A DNA stretch of 53,094 bases from the NCBI RefSeq assembly GCF_003269035.1, contig NZ_QLTK01000042.1:1-53094 (forward strand), written 5' to 3'. The notes under the pieces are model-generated. The model did not search any database. It was given only the letters and a program-made list of their open reading frames with translations, and was not told where the DNA came from. Each line of letters opens with the position of its first letter. Positions within the stretch are counted from its first letter, which is position 1. The translations under genes and the position numbers were made by a program. Shown here piece by piece: positions 45,510 through 53,094 of this stretch. This stretch comes from Paraburkholderia bryophila (GTDB lineage Bacteria > Pseudomonadota > Gammaproteobacteria > Burkholderiales > Burkholderiaceae).

Positions 45510-46820
45510 TCAAGCCGACGGTTGCGACGGGCAGGCAGCGCACGCGTTGCATCTCGCCGGCTCGGGAAACCCCTTCAACGCGGCCAACGTCAGCAGCGTC
45601 GCCCCCATCAGATACCACGCAGGCACCATTGGATCGCCGCTCCGGTCGATCAGCCACGTCACGATGAACGGCGAAAATCCGCCGAACAGCACCACGCCGA
45701 AGCTGTAAATCACCGCCAGCCCCGCCGCGCGGCGGTGTACCGGCAGCGCTTCCATCATCAGCACCGAACTCGGACCGGCGTTGTTGACGGCAAGCGCCAC
45801 GTAAGCCGTGATGATTGCGAGCGCAACCAGATCGGCCGCGCCGTGGGTCAGTGCCCAGAACGCCGGCCACGCCAGCACGAGCGACGCCGCGAGCGACGCG
45901 TATTGCAGCGTCTTGCGGCTTGCGAGCCGGTCGGCAGCGCGCGCAAAGAGTGGCGTCACCACGAGAATCACGAGGCCGGACAGGCAGGCAGTCCACAGGC
46001 TGATCGCCGGCGGCCGCTGCAGTGTACGGACCAGGTAGGCCGGCATGTAAAACACCGTAAGGTAAATCCCCACCGACGGCGCGGCCATCATCAGCAGGCC
46101 GCAGACCAGCGCACGCGGATGCTCGGCGAACAGGCGCGCCGGCGAGAGCCGCGCGCGTTTCTGCGGCGCGGCCGCCGGCATGCGGCGCCGCAGATACCAG
46201 CCGACCGGGCCGATCAGGCCGCCCAGCACGAATGGAATCCGCCAGCCCCATGCGTGCATTTCCGCACGAGTCAGCAGCATCGTGGTGCTCGCGCCGATCA
46301 GCGCGGCGGCGAAAGCGGCCGCGCCCTGGCTCGCGCCGCGCCAGCTCACCATGAAACAACGCTGCCGGTAAGCGGCCGATTCCATCAGCGAAGCCGACGC
46401 GGGGCCGATCTCGCCGCCCGCCGCGAGCCCCTGCATCAGCCGCGCGAGGACCATCAGCACGGTCGCGGCGGGTCCGATCGACGCGTAGTCCGGCAGACAG
46501 GCAATCAGCCACGTGCCGACCGTCATCAGCGTGAGTGATACCGTGAGGCCTGCCTTGCGGCCACGGCTGTCGGCGATATGGCCGATCATGATCGCGCCGA
46601 GCGGACGCATCACGAAGCCCGCGCCGAAGGTGGCGAGCGAGAGCAATAACGACGACGCGGGGTTGAGCGACGGCAAAAACAGATTGCCGATGATTACGGC
46701 GGAGAAGCTATAAACGGTGAAGTCGTACGCAACGAAACCGTTGCCGATCACGATGGCGGCGACGATACGCCTGAGTTCGGCGCGGCTCGGCGGCGCCGTT
46801 TTGCCGGTAGCAATTTGCAT
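45510..46820 (-). CDS. MFS transporter, metabolite:H+ symporter type
   Basis: The 436-residue protein has 12 hydrophobic segments and the MFS loop motif GHIADSRGRKAGL (about 78-91). GNGFVAYDFTVYSF at the start and RLMQGLAAGGEIGPASASLMES (about 128-150) are typical of the MHS/proline-citrate symporter family. It probably imports an organic acid. The last residues contain a CNACAAC cluster that is not part of the family. Confidence 0.84.
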   Translation of the reverse strand: MQIATGKTAPPSRAELRRIVAAIVIGNGFVAYDFTVYSFSAVIIGNLFLPSLNPASSLLLSLATFGAGFVMRPLGAIMIGHIADSRGRKAGLTVSLTLMTVGTWLIACLPDYASIGPAATVLMVLARLMQGLAAGGEIGPASASLMESAAYRQRCFMVSWRGASQGAAAFAAALIGASTTMLLTRAEMHAWGWRIPFVLGGLIGPVGWYLRRRMPAAAPQKRARLSPARLFAEHPRALVCGLLMMAAPSVGIYLTVFYMPAYLVRTLQRPPAISLWTACLSGLVILVVTPLFARAADRLASRKTLQYASLAASLVLAWPAFWALTHGAADLVALAIITAYVALAVNNAGPSSVLMMEALPVHRRAAGLAVIYSFGVVLFGGFSPFIVTWLIDRSGDPMVPAWYLMGATLLTLAALKGFPEPARCNACAACPSQPSA

Positions 46821-47142
46821 GAGATACGGTCGGTGGCGACGGCGGGAAAGTCAGGGAAATCCGTGAAGGCAGGAAATAAACACGAACTTTACTTCTTTAA
46901 CGGCCCGACGTAGCGCAACTTTACGCCGTGTGAAGCGATTCGCCGTGTCGTGCCGGCGAGAATTCGCAGGCCCATTCGCCCGTGCCGTCAGCCCGCGCTG
47001 CTAAACTTGCGCCACCATGGCGGCGCCGACTTCATGAAGAGACCGTACGGCACGACGCGGCACAGTAGGCCGCGCTAGCGACCCGGTTCGCCATCGCACC
47101 GGCAACCGAAGCGCCCTTCTTCTCCGACTCCCGTTTTAATCC
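46821..47142. other. 322-base gap between divergent MFS and ABC-ATPase genes
   Basis: It holds the promoters of two divergent genes. The octamer AACTTTAC occurs twice about 35 bases apart near 46884 and 46918. I see no gene or known operator. Confidence 0.45.
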
Positions 47143-47760
47143 ATGCTCCGATTCGACAACCTCAGCAAGCGCTACGGCGAACGTGTCATTTTTCAGGGAC
47201 TGCACTACGAGAATCAGGCCGGTTGCGTCGCGTTGAATGACGAATCCGGCAGCGGTAAATCCACGCTGCTCGGTGTGCTGGCCGGCACGATCGAAGCCGA
47301 TTCCGGCGATGTCTGGATTGGTGGTCAAGCGTTGCGCGGTGCGTCGCTTGCCGCGCAAACCGCGCTGACGTATGTGCCGGAAGACTGCATGACGTATCCG
47401 GATCAAACCGGTCGCGCGTATCTGAACGACGTCGCAACGGTGAGAAAAACCACGCTCGACGCCGCCGCGCTGGATCTGGCCGAGCGTTTCGGACTGACGC
47501 CGCATCTCGACAAGCGCTTCGAGCAGATGTCGTTCGGCACGCGCAAGAAGATTTTCCTCACGGCGTCCGTGTTGGGCGAAACCAGCGTGCTGATCGCGGA
47601 TGAGCCGGTCGGCGGACTCGACGCCTCCGCGCGTGGGGTGCTGGTGGAATTATTCCGCATGCTGGGCGAAACCTGCACGGTGTTTTTCTCGAGCTACGAC
47701 ACGGTCTTTTCCGAAGCTTGCCAGGCGGCCAGCATCCGGTTTTCCGATCTGGCGGGTTAG
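47143..47760 (+). CDS. orphan ABC-type ATPase with degenerate signature
   Basis: The 205-residue ATP-binding cassette has Walker A ESGSGKST (about 34-41), Walker B VLIADEPVGGLD (about 148-159) and a signature segment reading MSFGTRKKI in place of LSGGQ. The usual switch histidine region reads FFSSYDTVF, without His. No permease gene adjoins it. It may serve an exporter encoded elsewhere or be a non-transport ABC protein. Confidence 0.75.
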   Translation: MLRFDNLSKRYGERVIFQGLHYENQAGCVALNDESGSGKSTLLGVLAGTIEADSGDVWIGGQALRGASLAAQTALTYVPEDCMTYPDQTGRAYLNDVATVRKTTLDAAALDLAERFGLTPHLDKRFEQMSFGTRKKIFLTASVLGETSVLIADEPVGGLDASARGVLVELFRMLGETCTVFFSSYDTVFSEACQAASIRFSDLAG

Positions 47761-47773
47761 GCACGGCGAGAAT

Positions 47774-47795
47774 CCGCCTGACGGTATATCGGCGG
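47774..47795 (+). terminator. short hairpin after the ABC-ATPase gene
   Basis: A five-base stem CCGCC/GGCGG with a 12-base loop followed by TTT lies 13 bases after the stop at 47760. It is weak but well placed. Confidence 0.3.
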
Positions 47796-47882
47796 TTTGG
47801 GGAGCACGCGGTCGGTTCGCCAGGCATAGCGCACGCCGCAATCGCACACACGCACGCTCACTGATAACCGTCGGCTACGTGG

Positions 47883-48299
47883 TTAGTGCACCATCGTCAC
47901 GGGCGTGACGGTGCGGCGCGCCAGCGCCGCGAGCGTGACCATCCTGCGGAAAAAGCTCATATGGCTGGCGTCGATCACCATCACGTCGGGTTGCGTGAGC
48001 GCCGCATATTCGGCGATCGCTTTGGTGCGGTGACCGAACACGCGTTTCCAGTGATACGGCACACCAGCTTCTTCAAGGATCGTGCGGACGTCGATCAATG
48101 CTTTTAGCATGGCGCGCTTTTCTTCCCGCACGAGCGAACTACGCGAGTGAAACGCAGCGGCCCTCCCCTGATCGACGGGTTCGAGCACTTCCAGCAATTC
48201 CACCTCGCTGACGCCGCGCTCGAGAAACAGGAATGCCGCGTAACGTGCGGCTTCAATCGCGCCGCCGTTGTCGAGGACAGGGATCAACATTCGTATCAT
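47883..48299 (-). CDS. universal stress protein (UspA family)
   Basis: The 138-residue protein starts MIRMLIPVLDNGGAIEAARYA and ends with DVMVIDASHMSFFRRM, then VTPVTMVH, the UspA fold pattern. The ATP-binding GxxG-9-GS/T motif is not clear, so it may be a non-nucleotide-binding type. The ATG at 48299 fits the family start. Confidence 0.78.
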   Translation of the reverse strand: MIRMLIPVLDNGGAIEAARYAAFLFLERGVSEVELLEVLEPVDQGRAAAFHSRSSLVREEKRAMLKALIDVRTILEEAGVPYHWKRVFGHRTKAIAEYAALTQPDVMVIDASHMSFFRRMVTLAALARRTVTPVTMVH

Positions 48300-48432
48300 G
48301 GGGCACCCGTGGCCGCTATTCGATATGACGAGCTTATCCAATGCCGCGTTAAAAGCGCGTAAAAGTATGGGCTGCTTTTAACGATGATCTTGCATTGCGC
48401 TATCCGGCACCGACTCGAGTCGGGCATTCGGG

Positions 48433-48786
48433 CTAGCGTGATGTCCGGAGCGCGGCAGGATTCAACTCGATATGCAGAATCACCAGCCAGCGCTTCGGGC
48501 AATCTTCCGCGATCCGCAACGCCTGCTTGCCATCGCCGGTCATGACAAAGCCCTTCTCGCGCGCGAAACCGAACGCGCGCCGCGCGTCGGACTGCAGCCA
48601 GAGCGTCAGCAGTCCGCAGGTCACGCAGCTAAACAACCAGATCGTGTCGTGAGGCAGCGCCGAATCGAGTTGCTGCGCGACATACGTGAAAATGGTCGTG
48701 AGCACCTGGTTGGTGACGAAGGCGATCGCCACGACCTTGCACATTCCGCGAAACATCATGGCCTGTTTTGACGGTGTCGCGGCCAT
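48433..48786 (-). CDS. small membrane protein, unknown function
   Basis: The 117-residue protein has two hydrophobic segments (about 16-37 and 46-64) followed by a soluble tail of about 50 residues. CGGAG lies six bases before the ATG, inside the last codons of the upstream 71-residue gene, so the two are probably co-translated. No family recognised. Confidence 0.65.
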   Translation of the reverse strand: MAATPSKQAMMFRGMCKVVAIAFVTNQVLTTIFTYVAQQLDSALPHDTIWLFSCVTCGLLTLWLQSDARRAFGFAREKGFVMTGDGKQALRIAEDCPKRWLVILHIELNPAALRTSR

Positions 48787-48787
48787 G

Positions 48788-49003
48788 TCAGACTCCGAGT
48801 AGCCGGCGCGCTTCGACCTCGGCCAGTTCGAGCGCTTGCGCGGCGCTATGCATCGGCCGGCCGCAGCCGCGTCCGATCACCTGTTGAATCTCCTTGTCGC
48901 CGCGTCGGGTCGTGACGCGCAGTGCGCCTTTGAACATCTGCCCCGGCGCGGGAAATACGCAAGCCTCGACGGTTACGTTGCCCTTCGTTTGTTTGAATGC
49001 CAT
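48788..49003 (-). CDS. small soluble protein, unknown function
   Basis: The 71-residue protein reads as a short beta-strand-rich region followed by a C-terminal helix (SAAQALELAEVEARRLLG). GGAGG sits four bases before the ATG at 49003. It ends just before the start of the 117-residue membrane protein gene. No family recognised. Confidence 0.65.
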   Translation of the reverse strand: MAFKQTKGNVTVEACVFPAPGQMFKGALRVTTRRGDKEIQQVIGRGCGRPMHSAAQALELAEVEARRLLGV

Positions 49004-49181
49004 GCAGCCTCCAGCGAAATTTCATCGTCGTTGCGGCGAACCGCCAACCCCAGACGATACGGAAAAGGCCGTAAAAAGCGGGCAACGATAGCGCTCGGCG
49101 GTGTAAAAAACCTGTGAAAGCCAGCGCCTGGCATGGGCACCGCATCACAGGTTGCCGATCGATAACGGGCGACGTCCGGCT

Positions 49182-50498
49182 TCAATCTTCCGGCAACTCG
49201 CCGGTGTACTCATAGGCCACCGTGCCCTTTGGATGCCTGAACCAGCCTGGATCGCGGTAATCGTCGCGCCCGAGTCCCTCACGCACTTTCACGACGCTGA
49301 ACATGCCGCCCATTTCCAGCGCGCCGAACGGACCGGTGCCGGTCATCATCGGCAGCGTGTTGTCGGGCAGCGGCATCTCCATGCCGCCCATCGCGCCGCC
49401 GGTGGCGCCCATTGCCATGTAGCCGGGCACCAGCTTGTTGATGCGCTGCGCGAGATCCTGCTGCGGCACGCCGATCAGGTTCGGCACCTGGTGCCCCATC
49501 GCATTCATGGTGTGATGCGACTTGTGGCAATGAAACGCCCAATCGCCGGGGCGATTCGCGGTGAACTCGATCGCGCGCATCTGCCCGACCGCGACGTCGG
49601 CCGTCACCTCGGGCCAGCGCGCGGACGGCGGAATCCAGCCGCCGTCCGTGCCCACCACTTCGAAGTGATAGCCGTGCAGATGCACCGGATGATTGGTCAT
49701 GGTCAGATTGCCGACGCGAATCCGCACCCGGTCGCCGGCACGCACCGGCAACGCGTCGATACCCGGAAACACGCGTGCATTCCACGTCCACAGGTTGAAG
49801 TCGGTCATCTCGTTGACGCGCGGCGTGAAGCTGCCTGGGTCGATGTCGTACGCGGACATGATGAACACGAAGTCGCGATCCACTCGCATCACGCCCGGGT
49901 CTTTCGGATGGACGATGAACGTGCCCATCATGCCCATCGCCATCTGCACCATTTCGTCCGCGTGCGGGTGATACATGAAGGTGCCGTGCTTCTCCAGCTG
50001 GAACTCGTAGACGAAGGTCTTACCCGGCGGAATATGCGGCTGCGTGAGACCGCCCACGCCGTCCATGCCGCACGGCAACAGCATGCCGTGCCAGTGCACC
50101 GTGGTGTGTTCCGGCAAGCGGTTCGTCACGAAGATGCGCACCTTGTCGCCTTCCACGGCCTCGATCGTCGGGCCGGGCGCCTGGCCGTTGTAGCCCCACA
50201 GATTCGCGCTCATGCCCGGCGCCATTTCGCGCACCACGGGTTCGGCGATCAGATGAAACTCTTTCCAGCCGTTCTTCATGCGCCACGGCAACGACCAGCC
50301 GTTCAGCGTGGCCACCGGCGTGTAGGGCCGGCCATTGGCCGGTGCGAGCGGCAGCTGCATCGTGGCAGTAGCCATCGTGGGCGCTTCGGGCAACGACGCG
50401 GCGCCGGCCTTGCTGACCAGCGCCGCGCCTAGCAAAGCGGCGCCCGAGCCGCCGAGAAAATGTCGACGTGTCACCATGTCATTGACCTTTGGATTCAT
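49182..50498 (-). CDS. multicopper oxidase, Tat-exported, copper resistance
   Basis: The 438-residue protein has a twin-arginine signal (TRRHFLGGSGAALLGAAL) and the four copper-binding segments: HWHG (about 135), YHPHADEM (about 176), HPVHLHGYHFEV (about 290) and HCHKSHHTMNAM (about 350). Met-rich stretches (QMAMGMMG, GGAMGGMEMPLP) fit copper handling. It probably oxidises Cu(I) in the periplasm. Its start overlaps the end of the TolC-type gene by 20 bases, and it is the last gene of the copper operon. Confidence 0.88.
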   Translation of the reverse strand: MNPKVNDMVTRRHFLGGSGAALLGAALVSKAGAASLPEAPTMATATMQLPLAPANGRPYTPVATLNGWSLPWRMKNGWKEFHLIAEPVVREMAPGMSANLWGYNGQAPGPTIEAVEGDKVRIFVTNRLPEHTTVHWHGMLLPCGMDGVGGLTQPHIPPGKTFVYEFQLEKHGTFMYHPHADEMVQMAMGMMGTFIVHPKDPGVMRVDRDFVFIMSAYDIDPGSFTPRVNEMTDFNLWTWNARVFPGIDALPVRAGDRVRIRVGNLTMTNHPVHLHGYHFEVVGTDGGWIPPSARWPEVTADVAVGQMRAIEFTANRPGDWAFHCHKSHHTMNAMGHQVPNLIGVPQQDLAQRINKLVPGYMAMGATGGAMGGMEMPLPDNTLPMMTGTGPFGALEMGGMFSVVKVREGLGRDDYRDPGWFRHPKGTVAYEYTGELPED

Positions 50499-51933
50499 GG
50501 ATTGAGGCGGTTTGCGTCGCCGGTGAGAGAGAGGTTGCCGGTGAGAGAGGGGTGGCCGCCAGCGTGGCAGGCGGCAACCGGCCGCCGAGTGCTTGCTGGA
50601 GATCGGTTTCGGCGAGCCAGTAGTCTTTCAGTGCGTCGATCGCGCCATTCACCGCGCCGATCTGCTCGCGCGAATCGGCGAGTAGTTCGAACACGCTCGC
50701 AAGCATGCCGTTGTATCGAAGCAGCAGTTCATCCGAAATGGTTTTGCGGATCGGCACGACTTCGTCGCGGTAGTGCCGGGCGAGTTCGTAGTTGCTGGTA
50801 TACGCGGAATACGCTTCACGTACCTCGGAACGCGCGTCGATCGCCGTCTCGCCCAGCCGGTTTACCGCTTGCAGATAGATCGATTCGGCGCGCGCCACCT
50901 TCGCGCCACCCCAGTCGAACACGGGAATCTCGACGTTGATTTCGTAGCCCTGCTCACGGCCGTCGGAGGTGGTGAAATTGTTCTGATAGCCGACGTCCAA
51001 CGCATTGATGAAACGCGTGGTCTTGCTCAGGCCCAGTGAACTCGCAACGCTTTGCGTGTGCAGTTTCGCCGCCTGAATGTCGAGGCGGTGGCTCATGGCG
51101 AAGCGTTCGAGATCGGGCAACTCGGGACGCGCCCGAGGCAGATCGGGTAAGCGGTCGGGCAGCACATAGCGCGACGCCTGCGAGCCCCACAGGCCCATCG
51201 AGCGGGTGAGCTTTTCTCGCGCCGCCACCGCCACTTGCTGCGCTCGCGCGCCTTGCGCCATGGTCTCCGCGTAGAAAGCCCGCTCGCGCGCGTAGTCCAG
51301 CTTGCTGAAATGGCCGGCTTGCTGCATCCGCAGCGCGAGCTCCGCGCTCGCTTGCGCCGCGTCCGTCACCTGCACCGCGTAGGCCGCGGATTGCTTCGCC
51401 GCCACCGCGTCGATGTACGCGCGTCGCGCGTCGGCGGCGACTTTCAGCATCGTGTCCGCCGCGAGCAAACGGGTCCGCTCGAAACGCCGACTTTCGATAC
51501 GCGTAGCCAGCGGCATCGTCAGCAGGTTCATGAGGCCGAGCGTGAAGGTGCGGCTGATGCTGAGGTCGCTGCCACCGTGCGCGCGGCTAAAGGAGAAGCC
51601 GGGATTCGGCAGCCGCCCCGCCTGAACCCAATCCGCTTCGGCGATGCCTAGCTCGCTATACGCGGCTTGCAGGCCGCGGTTGTTCAATAGCGCGATCTGG
51701 ACCGCGTCGTCCATGTCGAGCGGTTTGGCCAGCAGTTCGTCGGTGCGTTTGGCGACCGCGTTGCGGTCCTGATCCGTGGCGATTAACGCGGTGTCTTTGC
51801 CGAGACGTTCCGAGGCTGTGCTGGAAACAGTCGCGAATCCGCCGTCTTTCGAAAACGTCGTGCAACCGGCGAGCAATAAAACCGCAGCGGCAATGGCCAA
51901 TACCCGGGGAGTGGGAAACATGGGCCGATTCAT
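50479..51933 (-). CDS. TolC-family outer-membrane efflux lipoprotein
   Basis: The 484-residue protein has a lipobox (LLLAGC, cysteine near residue 24) and long helical repeats of the outer-membrane factor family (about 75-250 and 275-450). Its context with copper proteins suggests a metal efflux duct. The ATG at 51933 overlaps the stop of the 107-residue gene (ATGA). No inner-membrane pump gene is present beside it. Confidence 0.85.
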   Translation of the reverse strand: MNRPMFPTPRVLAIAAAVLLLAGCTTFSKDGGFATVSSTASERLGKDTALIATDQDRNAVAKRTDELLAKPLDMDDAVQIALLNNRGLQAAYSELGIAEADWVQAGRLPNPGFSFSRAHGGSDLSISRTFTLGLMNLLTMPLATRIESRRFERTRLLAADTMLKVAADARRAYIDAVAAKQSAAYAVQVTDAAQASAELALRMQQAGHFSKLDYARERAFYAETMAQGARAQQVAVAAREKLTRSMGLWGSQASRYVLPDRLPDLPRARPELPDLERFAMSHRLDIQAAKLHTQSVASSLGLSKTTRFINALDVGYQNNFTTSDGREQGYEINVEIPVFDWGGAKVARAESIYLQAVNRLGETAIDARSEVREAYSAYTSNYELARHYRDEVVPIRKTISDELLLRYNGMLASVFELLADSREQIGAVNGAIDALKDYWLAETDLQQALGGRLPPATLAATPLSPATSLSPATQTASIHESKGQ

Positions 51934-52253
51934 TGCATCGGCTCCTCGTGGGAAACGCCGTGCATGTCGTGCATGTCGCCAGCGCTACCGTTCATCGAAT
52001 GCTTCATGTCGTGACGCATGCCGGCGTTACCGGACGACGGCTTGGTGACCGCGCGATTGAGCGCCTGCCAGTTCGGCGCGTCCGGTTCGCGGTAACCCGC
52101 GTAGTCCGCGAAAAAAGACGGCGCGTCAAGCGCGGGCGTCGACGCGGCGGCATCTGCCGGGTCGGGAATGACAGCGGGAGTGTGGGTTTGGGCGTGCACG
52201 AGCAGCGGCAAGCCTGCCGTCGCGGCGAGCAGCGCCGCAATAAACGTTCGCAT
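51930..52253 (-). CDS. exported His/Met-rich protein, probable copper binder
   Basis: The 107-residue protein has a signal peptide (cleavage near VHAQ, residue about 22) and a C-terminal third rich in Met and His (MRHDMKHSMNG then DMHDMHGVSHEEPM), a typical copper-binding composition. It is second in the copper operon and coupled to the TolC-type gene. Confidence 0.72.
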   Translation of the reverse strand: MRTFIAALLAATAGLPLLVHAQTHTPAVIPDPADAAASTPALDAPSFFADYAGYREPDAPNWQALNRAVTKPSSGNAGMRHDMKHSMNGSAGDMHDMHGVSHEEPMQ

Positions 52254-52343
52254 GATTTGTCTCGTCGTATGTCGTCCGGGCGGCCTATATACACCGGGCC
52301 GCCGAAGCGAATGGGAACCACGCAGCACGAGGCTGCGACAGAA

Positions 52344-52769
52344 CTAGACGAGTGAGATGCGTGGAGGCCGCTCGATGCCGTCGGTCAAAAACGACGCGAC
52401 ACGAGCAGCGGGAGGCAGGGGAACGGTGAAATGAATCGGCTCGACCGACAGGGACGCCGCCACGGTATTCGGCAACGCGCCGCCGAAACAGCAAGCGGCG
52501 CAGGTCGAGCAGGCGTGCGCGTGATGCTCGCCGCCCACACCGCCGTGATGCGGAAGATGGACGCTACGATTCATCGCTCCGGCTTGCGCGGCCGTCATCG
52601 CGGCGTGATCGTGATGACGAAGCGGGCTCGCGTCAGACTCATGACGCACCGGCGCGCGCTCGCCGATAGCATGCGAGGGTTCGCATTTCATGGAGACGGC
52701 CGAGAACGACTGAACCGGAAAGCTCAGCACGAGCAGCACGACAATGAAGAGTTTGCGCCAGTAAGACAT
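52344..52769 (-). CDS. exported His/Cys-rich protein, copper operon
   Basis: The 141-residue protein has an N-terminal hydrophobic signal (LFIVVLLVLSFPVQSFS) and metal-ligand clusters: HHDHAAM, HLPHHGGVGGEHHAHACS, then TCAACC. It resembles small exported metal-response proteins that accompany cop/czc genes. It is first in the minus-strand copper operon, divergent from copZ. Confidence 0.72.
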   Translation of the reverse strand: MSYWRKLFIVVLLVLSFPVQSFSAVSMKCEPSHAIGERAPVRHESDASPLRHHDHAAMTAAQAGAMNRSVHLPHHGGVGGEHHAHACSTCAACCFGGALPNTVAASLSVEPIHFTVPLPPAARVASFLTDGIERPPRISLV

Positions 52770-52848
52770 GGGTCCGGAGTCTAGCACGCTGATTAAGGCG
52801 ACTGTAAGGCCCGGCGCGTGTCTCACTCGACGAGTTCCACCAATACGC

Positions 52849-52879
52849 TTGACCTTACTGCAGTGGGAAGGTCCACGAT
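52849..52879 (+). promoter_or_regulatory. CueR-type (MerR family) copper promoter of copZ
   Basis: A -35 TTGACC at 52849-52854 is followed by the dyad ACCTT...GAAGGT (52852-52872), the classical MerR/CueR half-sites. A poor -10 (CACGAT, 52874-52879) lies at the long spacing of 19 bases that MerR proteins require. It faces copZ at 52930. The regulator gene itself is not in the window. Confidence 0.75.
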
Positions 52880-52929
52880 CGAGTCCTGAACACTCATCGA
52901 CGACTCATTGAACTCACTGGAGGCAGCAA

Positions 52930-53007
52930 ATGGAATTCGACATCCCGGATATGACGTGCGGCGGTTGCGCCAATGCCATCAAACGCGCGGTGACCCAACT
53001 CGACCCA
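52930..53007 (+). pseudogene. copZ: CopZ-like copper chaperone, cut by IS insertion
   Basis: The first 26 residues carry the heavy-metal-associated motif MTCGGCANAIKRAV with the two copper-binding cysteines. After residue 26 (LDP) the frame enters the IS end and stops at 53055 with a foreign tail of 15 residues. Normal CopZ proteins are about 65-70 residues, so the second half of the ferredoxin-like fold is lost. GGAGG precedes the ATG. Confidence 0.8.
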
Positions 53008-53094
53008 GGCTGTGTGGAAACCCGAGGAGATTGCAATGCGACGCATGATTGCTGACCGCCGCAGTGCGTTTGGTTGCCTTTGCGGCCATCAATG
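53008..53094 (-). mobile_element. IS element end (right copy, cut by window end)
   Basis: The sequence is the reverse complement of the left IS end, with two differences (at 53027 and near 53082). Only 87 bases are inside the window. The transposase would lie beyond the window on the minus strand. Boundary uncertain by about 2 bases. Confidence 0.75.

Noticed and set aside
1..53094. tRNA, rRNA or CRISPR arrays
   Set aside because: I saw no cloverleaf-like or regularly spaced repeat pattern on either strand, but could not run a dedicated search.

Overview
The window is about 53 kb of GC-rich DNA. Its gene content (steroid-ring catabolism, CueR-type copper genes, OpgC, MHS-type transporter, TolC-type lipoprotein) fits a Burkholderiales betaproteobacterium, most probably a Paraburkholderia/Burkholderia relative. 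The genus is inferred from general resemblance only.

Both ends of the window carry the same insertion-sequence (IS) end, in opposite orientation. Positions 147-235 and the reverse complement of 53006-53094 match at 87 of 89 bases. Each copy cuts a gene: a thiolase on the left and a CopZ-like copper chaperone on the right. The window therefore looks like a contig bounded by two IS copies, although a real inverted-IS-flanked segment cannot be excluded.

Positions 234-31259 hold a large steroid-degradation locus. A minus-strand block (23383 down to 14557) encodes the ring A/B enzymes HsaA, KstD, HsaB, a Delta4(5alpha)-dehydrogenase-like flavoprotein, a 3beta/17beta-HSD-like SDR and a KshB-like reductase, and ends with FadD3. 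A second minus-strand block (14480 down to the broken thiolase) encodes the extradiol dioxygenase HsaC followed by a nearly complete ring C/D (HIP) pathway: IpdA, IpdB, an enoyl-CoA hydratase, IpdC, EchA20, FadE31, a FadE32-like subunit, FadA6, an SDR, a further FadE, FadE30, an IpdF-like SDR, a MaoC/NodN hydratase and the thiolase. To the right lie an LLM flavin monooxygenase, a VOC protein, a LuxR-type regulator of TeiR size, and a plus-strand operon (HSL esterase, enoyl-CoA hydratase, RibB with a degenerate RibA domain, SDR). A small membrane protein closes the locus. KshA, HsaD and HsaEFG are not in the window.

Six copies of a dyad, GTCY-N4-RGAC inside a conserved TAGTCC-N4-GGACGATGC-like frame, lie in front of six transcription units of this locus and, as far as I could see, nowhere else in the window. 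Four of the six have a plausible -10 element 24-25 bases downstream of the dyad, which would put the dyad near -43. That is the position expected for a LuxR-type activator box. I propose that the LuxR protein at 25451-26620 binds these boxes and runs the locus as one regulon.

The right part is ordinary accessory and housekeeping content: an amidase with an ABC-2 exporter, a decayed receiver-domain fragment, a Gly/Asn-rich secreted protein, an OpgC-like membrane protein translationally coupled to a tannase-family esterase, an acyltransferase-3, a TSUP permease, a divergent second FtsH, an AraC regulator, an MFS transporter, an orphan ABC ATPase, a UspA protein and small hypotheticals. It ends with a copper-resistance operon (His/Cys-rich and His/Met-rich exported proteins, TolC-type lipoprotein, multicopper oxidase), divergent from a CueR-type promoter that drives the IS-broken copZ.
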